From assembly GCA_940671915.1 (NCBI GenBank), contig CALNVZ010003429.1:29193732-29257731 (forward strand): a stretch of DNA of 64,000 nucleotides, written 5' to 3'. This document shows, in pieces, positions 24,282 through 35,886 of this stretch (positions are counted from its first letter, which is position 1; each line of letters begins with the position of its first letter). The stretch comes from Paracentrotus lividus (Eukaryota > Echinodermata > Echinoidea > Camarodonta > Echinidae). The notes under the pieces were generated by a model. The model had not been told where the DNA came from. It worked only from the letters and a program-made list of their open reading frames with translations, and searched no databases. The position numbers and the translations under genes were made by a program.

Positions 24282-24811
24282 GAAAAAACTGTGCAAAAAT
24301 ACAAAAAGTCTATGGCGGTTCGCTTTGCGTAGAGTGATAGAGCCCTCTTCACCCCTTAAGTTTTACAAATAGATGATAATGACTTTAAGAAATCGATAGA
24401 AGAGAAAGGGAAAGAAAAGTTAACAAGGAAATACATAAGAATGATGAAAATAAAGAAGGGGAAAATTAGAAATACATAAGAAATGATAAAATAGAAGATG
24501 AAAGAAGGACGAAAAATCAAAGAAACACAGTAATAATTTATGAAAATAGAAGATGAAAGAAGGAGAATAAACAAAGACAACATAATAAATTATCGAAAAT
24601 AGAAGATGAAAGAGGGAAAAACAAAGAATACATTAAGAATGTGATAGAAGAGAAAGGAAAGAAAGATAACAAACAAGAAAATACAATAATAGTATATTAT
24701 AATGATTTCAAGGCAGTGACGATCGTGAGAGTAACGCGTTGACTGTGCACTTCCGGTCGATCTAGACCAAAGTTCACGTCGACGCGAATCGAACATGCTC
24801 AGTTGGAAAAC
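24282..24811. repeat. Error-rich copy of 24837-25345
   Basis: From AAAAACTGTGCAAAAATAC onward this segment runs parallel to the sequence right after the N gap: the same unique flank, the same satellite units and the same AACGCGTTGACTG joint. It differs by many single-base insertions and deletions. It looks like an uncorrected duplicate next to the gap rather than a genuine repeat. Confidence 0.65.
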
Positions 24812-24836
24812 NNNNNNNNNNNNNNNNNNNNNNNNN
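24812..24836. other. Assembly gap (25 N)
   Basis: Run of 25 N. The sequence before it (24282 onward) restarts immediately after it. Confidence 1.
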
Positions 24837-25340
24837 AAAAAACTGTGCAAAATACAAAAAGTCTATGGCCGCGTTCGCTTTGCGTAGAGTGATAGCGCCC
24901 TCTTCCCCTTAAGTTTACAACTAGAAATGATATGACTTAAGAAATCGATAGAAGAGAAAGGAAAGAAAGATAAAACAAGGAAATACATAAGAAATGATAG
25001 AAAATAAAGAAGGGAAAACATAGAAATACATAAGAAATGATAAAATAGAAGATGAAAGAAGGAGAAAAACAAAGAAACACATAATAAATTATGAAATAGA
25101 AGATGAAAGAAGGAGAAAAACAAAGAAACACATAATAAATTATGAAATAGAAGATGAAAGAAGGAGAAAAACAAAGAAATACATAAGAAATTGATAGAAG
25201 AGAAAGGAAAGAAAGATAAAACAAGAAAATACATAATAGTATAATAATGATTTCAGCAGTGGACGATCGTGAGCAGTCAACGCGTTGACTGTGCACTTCC
25301 GGTCGACTAGACCAAAGTTCACGTCGACGCGATCGAAAAC
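24837..25340. repeat. Satellite block, second array
   Basis: Begins with a unique-looking flank (to about 24938), then the same AAATACATAAGAAAT-type units as the main array, then the CAGTCAACGCGTTGACTG joint (25274-25291). The minus ORFs of up to 123 codons here are artefacts. Confidence 0.8.
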
Positions 25341-25677
25341 ATGCGTCTTCGTAACTTGAAGCTGATATTGATTATGCAATGCTCGTTTGTAAGACGTCCT
25401 CGCATATCATTAGAACGATTGAAGTACGGCAATTTCGTTTGAAGTAGGTCCATCTTTGTCATCTGAGGTACGTTGCAACCCCGTTAAATGTTAGAATGAG
25501 ATGGGGCCCGATTTTTTAAAACACTTTTTTGAAGAAAAAAAAAGGTCGAGCTCGTCCATGAAGTTTGAAACAGATCTTAAGAAGTATTTACTACGGCCAT
25601 TCAGTTTAAACACAGACTATGCCCATTCGGTAAAATTTGCAAGGACGTAGTAGGAACGAGCTCAGTGTGACGGGGGT
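25341..25677. mobile_element. Harbinger-like terminal fragment
   Basis: Matches the last ~330 bp of the long copy, from ATGCGTCTTCGTAACTT to the intact terminus CTCAGTGTGACGGGGGTA, followed by TTA. It joins the satellite block through the same ~105-bp palindrome joint as at 22937, but about 80 bp of the internal sequence is missing at the joint. Confidence 0.7.
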
Positions 25678-26201
25678 ATTAGACGGATAAGGAAGGTCGG
25701 ACTTATCATAATAATGAAAATATGTATATCACTGGGATATTCTTGTGTCGCCATTTTCATAACGACATAATTTATACTCAAGGTGTTATCAAATAGAACA
25801 GATCATAGGCCAAATTATGAAATAGTGATATTACTAGCGAATTATTGTTATTTATATTTAATACATATTTAGTATTGGCAATGTTGGGGTTTGCACTTAC
25901 AAATACTGAAGCGATTGAAATCCTGAAAACACTTCATGTTGCAAATATTGAAGGACGTTGTGGGACAGATTCCTGTAGTGTTGAACATGGAAACATTTAA
26001 TCATTTTGACATTGAAATGGCTAATTATGATTGATGTTACTATTTCTAATTATGTATATACACATATACATGTGTATACATGTGCCAAGCTTTCGGCTTT
26101 ATATAGCCGAAAGTTTGGCAAAATAGAGTGATTTTTTTTTTCAGCAACGCCAATCTCCTCTTGTTTTTATTTCCACTACATTTTGCAACAAGAAGCAGTA
26201 G
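25678..26201. other. Unassigned; hairpin at 26083-26120
   Basis: Mostly unremarkable AT-rich sequence. TGCCAAGCTTTCGGCT at 26083 is followed by its inverse AGCCGAAAGTTTGGCA, forming a hairpin. GAGATTGGCGTTG-type sequence beside it is matched in inverse at 31555-31570. AAGCTTTCGG ends are common in Penelope-like terminal repeats, so these may be scraps of one. Confidence 0.4.

Positions 26202-26254
<53 letters not shown>
26202..26254. repeat. (CA)n(TA)n microsatellite
   Basis: (CA)n then (TA)n, running directly into a TA-flanked element. Confidence 0.95.
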
Positions 26255-27242
26255 CAGTGGTGGCCGAAATTATTAGAACACCTGAACCTAAACAAAGTCT
26301 ATGGGATTATCAATGCCCTAGTTCATTTGCCGAAATCAGATTGAAGATATCTTTTGTGTGCCATGAGCTTTCATGACTTTTTAGCATAGGGTCTTACGTA
26401 TATGTTAATACCAAATTTGTATAGTTTCGACGATCTGGTAATGCGCAGCATTAAAAATAGTTGCGCTATGCGCTTTTGGTTTCCCCATAGACTTGTGTAT
26501 TAAACATGCAGTCCAAATGCAAAAAAGTAAAATGCCAATTACATATGCCGATTGCTCAAAAAGTATTTGAGGTAAAAGTATTAAAATTAGCAGGCTTATT
26601 CATTCTAATATACTTCAAATACCTGCCAAGTTTCAGCAAATTTGGTCAAATGGGGAGGGTGGATTTGCCCCCACCCTTGGTGGTGAGATGACCAAAATAA
26701 CCATGCCCACTGAAGGTTAACACTATTTTTTTAATTTAATGAAGGCACTCCTTGTAAAACGTATATTTTTAGAAGGAAATCTCACGAGCAATTCAAATGT
26801 GTTGAAATATTAAGGGTCATTGGAACAATGGACTTAAATAAGGGCACTGGATTAGAAATTTGGGGCCCTTCAAAAATAATTTGAAAATCCCCTCATAAAA
26901 TGTAACTACCCTGTGTTGTTATGAATGCAATTTTTGACATCCTCAGGAAATTTACTTTCAGAATATATATACTCTTGTAGGGAGAGGCTTAAATTGTTTG
27001 ACGTTATGACACTTTGATCCTGAAAGGGGCAAGATTTTTAAATTTTTCAATTGGGGTTGTAACACAAAAAAGGGCGACTTGGGGGCGAGTTCCCAACGCA
27101 TGGCTTTGTTATTTAGCTTTTAAAGCATAATGATGATACCCAGAGGCATTCCAACCATTTTATAGGTATTTAAATGGTCAACTGAATGACAATTATTAAA
27201 ATCATTTAAATATGCTTGGTGTTCTAATAATTTTGGCCACCA

Positions 27243-27245
<3 letters not shown>
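26255..27245. mobile_element. Tc1/mariner-type MITE, copy 1
   Basis: Begins CAGTGGTGGCCGAAATTATT and ends AATTTTGGCCACCACTG between TA dinucleotides. At 991 bp with no transposase it is a non-autonomous Tc1/mariner-type element. Relative to copies at 28282 (inverted) and 30186 (same orientation) it differs by scattered substitutions and small indels. Confidence 0.85.
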
Positions 27246-27278
<33 letters not shown>

Positions 27279-27319
27279 GAGATCCGAAATGAAGATGAGA
27301 AATCTTCTATCTCAACTAT

Positions 27320-28114
27320 ATGAAGAGCTTGGTTCCAAAAGGGACTAAATCCATATTTGACCAAAGTTCACTTTTTAAGCTAAATATATGCACCTAGTAC
27401 AAGGGATTAAAATGCCCAACATCGCATTCCAAAAATTTTTTTGGAGAAAAATATTTTGATGTTTCAAATTTCTGTTTCATTCAAAGAGGGACTAAATCCA
27501 AAACAGTTTCATTCCAAAAGGGACTAAATCCAGTCTGTAGATTCTAAATATCTTAACTTTAACAATGTTCCCTTCGGATATATATTCTGATTTTCGCACA
27601 CAGGCTGTAGATATTGATCTAAGATCTTGAAAGAAAATTTGAATAATTTTGATTAATTTTTAAGAATTTTATAAATATTCTTGGATTTAGTCCCTTTTGG
27701 AATGAAATATTTGAACTGACCGAAAATCAAATTTTTGGCGAAAAAAAAATTTCTTCAAAATTCATAATGTTTAGTTTTATTTTATTCATACACGTTCAGA
27801 ATAACATTTAAACACATGTTTAGCTTACCAAAAACTTCAAGTAGGCAAAATAATTGGGAAAATAGACGATTTACGGGAGTTTCATTCCAAAAGGGACTAA
27901 ATCCATAGAAATTGAAATTTCAAAAATTCATGAAAAAAAAATTGTATAGCTAGATTTTTTGTCATTGTTATTAAAATGGTCTAAGGCAATTGAACTAGCA
28001 TGTGTACCAAAATTAAGTCATATGGTTCACGGTAAAGTGATAAATAAAAAATCAGTGATTTACTCGAAATCTCCAAAAGTGGATTTAGTCCCTTTTGGAA
28101 ACAAACTCTTCATA
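27320..28114. mobile_element. TA-flanked element with AAAGGGACTAAATCCA ends
   Basis: The left end TATGAAGAGCTTGGTTCC then AAAAGGGACTAAATCCA is inverted at the right end, TGGATTTAGTCCCTTTTGG then AAACAAACTCTTCATA. The same AAAGGGACTAAATCC word recurs internally at least three more times (near 27486, 27516 and 27890) and once inverted (near 27686). A second family member is at 46483-47952. There is no coding capacity. Confidence 0.7.
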
Positions 28115-28174
28115 TTCTAATTATGAAGGAGAACCGCATACGTAAATCACCGCATACGTAAGTCTGATCACATA

Positions 28175-28182
28175 TTAATATA

Positions 28183-28241
<59 letters not shown>

Positions 28242-28281
28242 ATATATATATATATATATATGTATAATATACATACATATA
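28175..28281. repeat. (TA)n array
   Basis: About 75 bp of (TA)n plus related sequence, serving as flank for the next TA-targeted element. The overlapping ORFs are artefacts. Confidence 0.95.
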
Positions 28282-29289
28282 CAGTGGTGGCCAAAATTAT
28301 TCGAACACCAAGTAAATTTAAATATTTAAATGATTTTAGTTGTTTGCATTCAGTTGACCATTTAAATACCTTTAAAATGCCTGGAATGTTTTCAAAAGTC
28401 ATTATTATACTTTAAAGAGTAAATAACATAGTCATGCGTTTGGAACTCGCCCCCAAATCGCATTTTTTTTTTTGAGTTACGCTACCAATTGTGAAATCAA
28501 AAAAAATCTTGCCCATATCGGGCTTAAAGTGTCATAACGTTAGAAAATATCAAGTCTCTCAATACAATAGTATACATTTTCTGAAAAGAAATATGAGAAT
28601 GTCAAAGGTGTCATTCACAATACGATAGGGTGACGCAGTAACATGTTCTGTGGGAGTTTTTTTAATTAGTTGTGAGGGGCCCCAAATTTTTAATTTAGAG
28701 CCCCCATTTAAGTCCCCTTTTCCTCTGACCCTTAATATTTCAACATATTTGAATTGTTCATGAAATTTCCTTGTAAAAAATATACATGAACATGGAGTTT
28801 CTTCATTTAATGAAAAACTAGTCTTAACCTTCAATGAGCATGGTTATTTTGGTAATCTCACCACCAAGGGAGAGGGCGAATCCACCCCTCCCCATTTGAT
28901 CAAATTTTCTGAAACTTGGCAGGTATTTGAGGTATATTAAAATGAAAAAACCTGCTTAGTTTCATACTTCTACCTGAAATATCTTTTGAGCAATCGGCAA
29001 ATGTAATTGGCATTTTACTTTTTTTTTTACATTTGGACTACATGTTTAATACGCCAGTCTATGGAGAAACCAAAAGCGCTTAGTGCAACTATAATGTTGC
29101 GCATTACCAGATGGCGAAACTAAATAAATTTGATATCAAAATATACGTAAGACCCTATGCTAAAAAGTCATGAATGCTCAAGGCACACAAACGATATCTT
29201 CAATCTCATTTCGACAAATGAACAAGGGCATCGATAATCCCATAGATTTTGTGTAGGTACAGGTGTTCTAATAATTTTGGCCACCACTG
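28282..29289. mobile_element. Tc1/mariner-type MITE, copy 2 (inverted)
   Basis: CAGTGGTGGCCAAAATTATT...AATTTTGGCCACCACTG between TA dinucleotides, 1008 bp, in the opposite orientation to copy 1. For example, its right part carries CAAGGGCATCGATAATCCCA, the inverse of the start of copy 1. Confidence 0.85.
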
Positions 29290-29295
29290 TATATA

Positions 29296-30173
29296 CAGTG
29301 TGTCCCACAAAAAATGCTAATGGCACTTTAGATGGATATAATATTAAAATTACAAAACTATATTGTGTATAACTTTACACCCGTAAACTACCATTCGTTT
29401 TCTGCCCCTGGATGAAATTTTATGTGATATGGTCCAAGAATCCAAAAGATATGAGCATTTTGTCATTACACATCGGGAAACCTCTCCATCCAAGTTTGTA
29501 TTGAGTAGTACCGGATGTGTCGAATAAAAGAAACCCAAGTTTGATCATTAATACTTTGAAAAATATTTCAGTAGTATTTATGAAATTTATATCACTGTAA
29601 AGTGCAACTCATTACCATTCTAATGATATGTCCCTCAGCTCACCAATATTGCGCATCGCTGAACCTCATTGTTCTGAAAAGGTTTTGCAAAATTGTGAGT
29701 GCTTCACTTGACGCTCATTGAAGATCAAAGTTGGGTTTCCACGTAGTATTTTGAATAACGCATCTCAAGAAGCACGAAAGTGAACACTCACAATTTTGCA
29801 AGACTTTTTTGAGAACAATGGGGTTCAGCGATGCGTGGTATTGGTGATCTGAGAGACATATCATTCGAATGGTAATGATTTGCACTTTACAGAGATATAA
29901 ACTACTGAAATATTTTGCAAATTATTAATGATCAAACTTGGGTTTCGTTTATTCAATATACCCGGTACTACTGAATACAAAATTTGGAGGGAGAGGTTTC
30001 CTGATGTGTGATGAAAAAATGCTCATATCTTTGTGATTATTGGACCATATCACATACAATTTCATCCATTTGCAGGAAATGAATTGTGTTTACGGGTGTA
30101 GAGTTATAATCAATATAATATTGTAATTTTAATATTATACTCATCTAAAGTACATTTTTTGTGGGACACACTG
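29296..30173. mobile_element. Palindromic MITE with CAGTGTGTCCCAC ends
   Basis: The element starts CAGTGTGTCCCACAAAAAAT six bases after the previous element and ends with the inverse (TTTTGTGGGACACACTG). The two halves are inverted copies along almost all 878 bp; for example GGAAACCTCTCCATCC at 29468 pairs with GGAGGGAGAGGTTTCC near 29986. TA-rich flanks fit a mariner-type target. Confidence 0.8.
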
Positions 30174-30185
30174 TTTGTATATCTA

Positions 30186-31150
30186 CAGTGGTGGCCAAAA
30201 TTAGTAGAACACCCGAAGCTACACAAAGTCTATGTGATTCTCAATTTATATTACATTTACTGAAGCAAATTTAAGGATAACTTTTTGGTGCCGACAGCTT
30301 TCATGACTTTTTAGCATAGAGTCTTATGTATCTTGTGATACCAAATTTATATGGTTTCGACAATCAGGTAATGCGCAGCTTTAAAAATCATTGCGCGATG
30401 CGCTTTCAGTTTCCCCAAAGACCCTGTATTAAACATGAAGTAGAAAATACAAAAACGTGAAATGCCAATTGCATATGCCGAAAGCTAAAAAAATGTGAAA
30501 GACATGTGAAACTTTGCAGGCTTATTCATTTTTACATGCCTCAAATACATGCCAAGTTTCAGAAAAATTTGGTTTCAATGGGAGGGGGTAGATTGGCCCC
30601 ATCCCCTGGTCGTGAGATAAACAAAATAACCTTACCAATATAATGTTATTATTATTTTTCATGAAATGAATAATTTTACTTATAAATGAAAATATTTTAA
30701 AAGGAAATTTCATGAGCAATACAAATATGGTGAAAAATTAAGGGTCACAATAAGGGGGGCTTAAAAAGGGGCTCCGAATCAAAGATTTCGGGCCCCTCAA
30801 CAATAATTTAAAAATCCCCACATAAGATATTTCTTCTTTAACCTACGTTATTATGAATGTCATTTTTGACATTCTCGGGAAATTTCCTTTAAGAAAATGT
30901 TTACTTCTGTAGAATTGTTGACATTATGAATGTTTGATCCCGATATGGGCAAGATTTGTACATTTTTCAATTGGTGGCGTAACACAAAAAATGGCTACTT
31001 TGGGGCGATTTCCATATTTAGTTTTTAAAGATTAACTATGTCCTTCGGAGACATTCCAACTATTTTATAAGTATTTAAATGGTCAACTGCATGAAAATAA
31101 CTAAAATAATTTAATAATGCTTGGTGTTCTAATAATTTTGGCCACCACTG
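30186..31150. mobile_element. Tc1/mariner-type MITE, copy 3
   Basis: Same termini and orientation as copy 1 (CAGTGGTGGCCAAAATTAGT...CCACCACTG, TA-flanked), 965 bp, and the most diverged of the three. Confidence 0.85.
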
Positions 31151-31429
31151 TATATAAATGAAGTTGATATTGCATTAGGATTTTAAAAAAAAGAGAGAAA
31201 AAAAAAGAGACTGGAATAAAGACGACGAAGAGAGCAGTATTCAACCTAAACAGGTTTCATCAGATAGTGATTATTTACACCGTCATGACCGTGACTATCT
31301 GAAGAATAAAAGAACCACACTATACTGACGTCATTAAATAAGAAGAAATTTTCTTCTTATTTTTTTTTTCTTTAATATTTTTTTTATGACGTGGAGGAAA
31401 AAAAAAGGGGCGGAAGGAGGTATATATAT

Positions 31430-31541
<112 letters not shown>

Positions 31542-31689
31542 AATAAAAAGAGAGGGAGATTGGCGTTGTTGAAAAAAACACACTATTTGCCAAGCTTTCG
31601 GCTATATAAAGCTCTTTTCAAGGGCTGTATAACAAAAACCAAACCAAAAATATAAATAGTTACCAAGGAAAAAAAAAAAAAAAAAAGTG

Positions 31690-31815
31690 TTACAGAATAC
31701 ACGTACAACAGCCAATGGGCAATTCTTTTTTTATTTAAATTTTGAAAGAAATGGGTGAAGAGAATCATAGTTGACGTAGCTCAAATCAAAGTTCCCCAGA
31801 TCTATCCTCCCTTTT
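31690..31815. repeat. Inverted arm of the tRNA-like repeat
   Basis: ACACGTACAACAGCCAAT...GGTGAAGAGAAT...CCCCAGATCTATCCTCCC is the inverse of the tail sequence at 32017-32143 that follows the first tRNA-like unit, so this locus forms a large stem with the tRNA-like sequence in the loop. Confidence 0.7.
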
Positions 31816-31911
31816 TTTGTTGTACTTTTTGTTGTATTTTTTGTATTTTTTTGGTTGAGAATCTGTTTATCTGACGGTCAATCGGATCGGGTCCGCACTA
31901 GCCACTAACCC

Positions 31912-31983
31912 GTCTCTGTGGTCTAATGGTTAAGGCACCCGCGTTCAAAGCTGGAGGCCCGGGTTCGATTCCCGGCGGAGACA
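31912..31983 (+). tRNA. tRNA-like sequence, copy A (UCA in anticodon position)
   Basis: This 72-nt stretch folds as a cloverleaf. Acceptor GTCTCTG/CGGAGAC has 7 pairs including one G-T, D stem GTCT/AGGC, anticodon stem CCCGC/GCTGG with one mismatch, loop GTTCAAA, T arm CCGGG-TTCGATT-CCCGG, discriminator A. Promoter boxes A (TGGTCTAATGG) and B (GGTTCGATTCC) are intact. The body looks tRNA-Glu-like, but positions 34-36 read UCA, the complement of the UGA stop. It is embedded in a ~410-bp repeat unit (next copy at 32322) and is more likely part of a tRNA-derived repeat than a working gene. No intron. Confidence 0.55.
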
Positions 31984-32016
31984 TTTTTTCGGTCTCACAA
32001 AAAAAAAGTTATCTAA

Positions 32017-32498
32017 AAAAAGGGAGGATAGCTCTGGGGAACTTTGACTTGAGCTACGTCAACTTATTCTCTTCACCCATTTCTTTAAAAATTTAAATAA
32101 AAAAGAGTTGCCTATTGGCTGTTGTACGTGTATTCCTTTACACTTGCATAAATTGTTTTATAAATGTACTGTATCTTAGCAACCGCTTAGATCAAACTGA
32201 GGCATGACGACTTGTCATTGTTCAAAAACTCATCTACCCCCGACAAAGAAAACAATTGGCGAGGTTGAGAATCTGTTTATCTGACGGTCAATCGGATCGG
32301 GTCCGCCCTAGCCACTAACCGGTCTCTGTGGTCTAATGGTTAAGGCACCGGCGTTCAAAGGTGGCGGCCCGGGTTCGATTCCCGGCGGAGACATTTTTTC
32401 GATCTCACCCAAACAAAAAGTTATCCAAAAAAGGAGGATAGCTCTGGGGAACTTTGATTTGAACTACGGCAACTATTATTCTCTTCAACCATTTATTT

Positions 32499-32500
<2 letters not shown>
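32017..32500 (+). repeat. Body and tail of the ~410-bp tRNA-bearing repeat
   Basis: Tail of unit A (GGAGGATAGCTCTGGGGAAC...), then a ~175-bp body (32144-32321), then tRNA-like copy B and its tail (32428-32500). A diverged version of the whole unit is at 37555-37998. Confidence 0.65.
32322..32393 (+). tRNA. tRNA-like sequence, copy B (UCA in anticodon position)
   Basis: Same cloverleaf as copy A with identical acceptor and T arms. The anticodon stem is weakened (CCGGC/GGTGG, one mismatch and one wobble), the loop GTTCAAA is the same, and the UCA is kept. The 60 bp upstream (GAATCTGTTTATCTGACGG...) are nearly identical to those before copy A and the period is 410 bp, so A and B are two units of a tandem repeat. 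The overlapping 72-codon plus ORF is a shadow. Confidence 0.5.
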
Positions 32501-32530
<30 letters not shown>

Positions 32531-32533
<3 letters not shown>

Positions 32534-34069
32534 GCAATGGAAATACCCACATGACAAACAACCCGGGGTTGGGCACCCCCGGGGTGACCAACCCCGGGTA
32601 GACAAGGAAACTTAGTCATTTTTCGCATGTATACAGTATCATTACACAGCAGCATGATTATTTACAATAGGGCCTGCTAGTTTTCCATCGTAATCTCCAT
32701 AAGCATTTGGTAGTCATTGCCTTCATGATATCAATTTCGTCAACTACAAAAGCTGTCAAGCAAATGTAGTTTAAATGATATTCAGTTGGTTTGAATGTCG
32801 AATTCAATGTTTGATCAAAATTCTTTCGTTTGATTGCTCTTCTCTCGTTGGTCAATACAATAATAAAAATAACACAAGGGAGGAATTTTGGTTATTGGAA
32901 CAGCCGAAAAGTTGGTATAGCCTTTATCAAAGGCGATAACTTTAAGTAATATACGTCTACCATGGGTTGACAAAATGGCCCCATAGACAACCCTGGGTTG
33001 ACAACAAACTAAAATCTAATGTTAGATGTGATATTGACAGTTGGCATTGTTGTCTACCCTGGGTTGACCAAATGGCATCATAGACAACCCTGGGTTGACC
33101 AAATGGCATCATAGACAACCCTTGGTTGACCAAATGGCATCATAAACAACCCTGGGTTGACAACAAACGAAAATCTAGAAGATGCTTGTGATAATGACAG
33201 TTGGCATTGATGTCTCCCCTGGGTTGACCAAATGGCATCATAGACCACTCTGGTTTGACAACAAACTAAAATCGTCATCCTTAGAGCAGTGTGCCATTTT
33301 TAGTTTCACGTAAGTTAATGACTAACTTTCATATGCCCCTGTTCAAGCTGTAACGGTAGATTCAGTCGATGGCTTGCTTTAAAAAAAAAAATCCAGTTCT
33401 GGAAAACTAAAGTTAGATGCAGCTACACAGCGCAGTACACCACGGCCATATTCTGCACAACACACTCAGTCAGCGAGCTCGCAAGCTCAGCTAGCTAGCT
33501 AGAACTACGGTACCGTACCGCTAGCAAAGAACCTGCGTAGCACTATCGCTGCTAGAGCGAGCATGCAACCCATCTAGCTCCTTGCTGGAATTAGTCTTCA
33601 ATGTACGTATAAATAAGCGCGCAATTTCCAATCGCTACCTATAGCGCCTTTGAATAAGGCTATATCGTTTTCGAATACCCTTTTCGGCTGTTCTAATAAC
33701 CGAAATTGCCCCCTAATGCTATTTCCGTATTATATCGACCATGAAGCGAAGAGCAATCGAACATTGAATTAGACATTCAAAGCAACTGAAAAATTCATTT
33801 CAACTAAAGTTCTTGTCCTCTTGTACAGCCACATCAAATAATAGATCTATGCAGTTGATGAAATTGATATCATGAAGGTGATGACTACCAAATGCTTTTG
33901 GAGATTAAAATGGAAAACTAGCATGCCCTATTGTAATGCTACTGCATGTGTAATGCTACCTGTATATACATGAGAAAAATGACTAATATAAGTTCCCTAA
34001 TCTACCCAGGGTTGGTCACCCCGGGGGTGCCCAACCCCGGGTTGTCTGTCATGTGGGTATTTCCATTGC

Positions 34070-34072
<3 letters not shown>
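32531..34072. mobile_element. 1.54-kb fold-back with CCCGGGG-rich ends
   Basis: It begins GCAGCAATGGAAATACCCAC and ends with the inverse (GTGGGTATTTCCATTGCTGC) inside (TA)n. Arms extend through AACCCGGGGTTGGGCACCCC and, deeper, CATTTGGTAGTCATTGCCTT paired with ATGACTACCAAATG near 33882. Between the arms lie about five tandem copies of a ~33-bp unit with GGGTTGACCAAATGGCATCA (about 33047-33260), then CTAG/CGCTAGC-rich sequence around 33480-33560. No transposase is present. Confidence 0.75.
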
Positions 34073-34113
<41 letters not shown>

Positions 34114-34115
<2 letters not shown>

Positions 34116-34962
34116 GAGTGAGTCACAAAAAAAAATTACACCTAGAAAAATGTCAATAAAAAGAAAGCCAATTTATAAACCCTAAATTATTTTACATAGT
34201 CTGAAAGAATAACTCCTCCCGCATCTTCTGGTACCTTTTTGGTGTGATATGTCTTTACGCTTGGAAGAACACGACGCATTGTTTGCGAACGTGCAAATTT
34301 CGAATTGTGCCAGGGTGAGGATGAAATTGAAACAACAAAAGCTGACAAAAAAAGCGACTCCATCATGAATTAAATAGCATAACTTTTTAACGAAAACGTC
34401 TTCCGCTTAATAACTTGGCGGGGGTGTTGTTACACATATTGACTACTTTTTGTATGAAAATGAGATAAATCTGTAGAGTCAGGCATGAGTGAGCACACGT
34501 CAAAGACAGAATAATCTCCTTTCAAAAGTATTAGGAGACCTTTTTAGGTCTGCCGGTGCCAATTTACTTTTTGATGTGTACTCATTCGTGAATTACTTGA
34601 CTAGTCAATCTAATTTTCAAACAAAATGTAGTCAATATGTGTAAAAACACCCCTGCCAAGTTATTAAGCGGAAGACATTTCCGTTAAAAAGTTATGCTAT
34701 TTTATTCATGATGAAGTTGCTTTTTTGTCAGCTTTTGTTGTTTCAATTTCATCCCCAACTCTGGCACAATTCGAAATTTGCATGTTCGCAAACAATGCGT
34801 CTTGTTCATCCAAGCGTAAAAACATACCACACAAAGATGGTACCAAAAGATGCGGGAGGAGTTATTCTTTCAGAATATGTAAAATAATAATTTAGGGTTT
34901 ATAAATTGGTTTTCTTTTTATTGACATTTTTCTAGGTGTAACGTTTTTTTGGACTCACTTGG
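34114..34962. mobile_element. Palindromic MITE with CCGAGTGAGTCA ends, copy 1
   Basis: CCGAGTGAGTCACAAAAAAA...GGACTCACTTGG. The two halves are inverted copies over about 849 bp (TACACCTAGAAAAATGTCAA pairs with TTGACATTTTTCTAGGTGTA). Flanked by TA repeats. Confidence 0.85.
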
Positions 34963-34968
34963 TATATA

Positions 34969-35811
34969 CCGAGTGAGTCAAAAAAAACTTTACACCTAGA
35001 AAAATGTCAATAAAAAGAAAACCCATTTATGAACCCTAAATTATTGTACATGTTCTGAAAGAGTAACTCCTCCCGCATCTTCTTGTACCATTTTTGTGTG
35101 GTATGTCTTTACGCTTGGATGAACACGACGCATTGTTTGCGAACATGCAAATTTCGAATTGTGCCAGGTTGGGGATGAAATTCAAACAACAAAAGCTGAC
35201 AAAAAAGGCAACTCCATCATGAATAAAATATCATAACTTTTTAACGAAAAAGTTTTCCGCTTAATAACTTGGCAGGGGTCTTGTTACACATATTGAATAC
35301 ATTTTGTAGGAAAATTAGATCGACTCGTCAAGTAATGCACGAATGAGTACTCATCAAAGAGTAAATTGCAACTGACGGACCTAAAAGGCCTCCTAGTACT
35401 TTTGAAAAGGGATTATTTTGTCTTTGACGTGTGCTCACTCATGCCTGACTCTACAGATTTATCTCATTTTCATACAAAATGTAGTCAATATGTGTAACAA
35501 GACTCCTGCCAAGTTGTTAAGCGGAAAACTTTTTCGTTAAAAAGTTATGCTATTTTATTCATAATGGAGTTGCTTTTTTGTCAGCTTTTGTTGTTTGAAT
35601 TTCATCCCCAACCTGGCACAATTCGAAATTTGCATTTTCGCAAACAATGCGTCTTGTTCATCCAAGCGTAAAGACATACCACACACAAATGGTACCAGAA
35701 GATGCGGGAGGAGTTACTCTTTCATAATATGTAAAATAATTTAGGGTTCATAAATTGGTTTTGTTTTTATTGACATTTTTCTAGGTGTAAAGTTTTTTTT
35801 GACTCACTCGG
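34969..35811. mobile_element. Palindromic MITE with CCGAGTGAGTCA ends, copy 2
   Basis: Same family as the preceding element, 843 bp, separated from it by only TATATA. The halves are again inverted copies, ending GACTCACTCGG in (TA)n. Confidence 0.85.
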
Positions 35812-35843
35812 TATATATATATAGGCGTACCTTTCTGTTTTTT

Positions 35844-35886
35844 GCTACCACTGGTTTCACGCTAGTGCGATCTTCAGGCAGACTGA
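35844..35886 (-). ncRNA. Second hammerhead-like motif, opposite strand
   Basis: Inverse copy of the block at 36675-36718. It has CUGAAGA, stem II UCGC-ACUA-GCGU (3 good pairs), GAAA, CC-AGU-GG and UA. Stem I is degraded to about 3 pairs. Confidence 0.45.

Noticed and set aside
28175..28415. Tyr/Ile repeat ORFs on both strands
   Set aside because: Direct translation of a (TA)n array.
26255..31150. Autonomous Tc1/mariner transposon
   Set aside because: The three copies are about 1 kb with matching ends, but no DDE transposase reading is recognisable in any frame.
31912..32393. Functional tRNA or selenocysteine tRNA genes
   Set aside because: The anticodon position UCA would fit tRNA-Sec, but the length (72 nt), arm lengths and repeat context do not. 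Kept only as tRNA-like.
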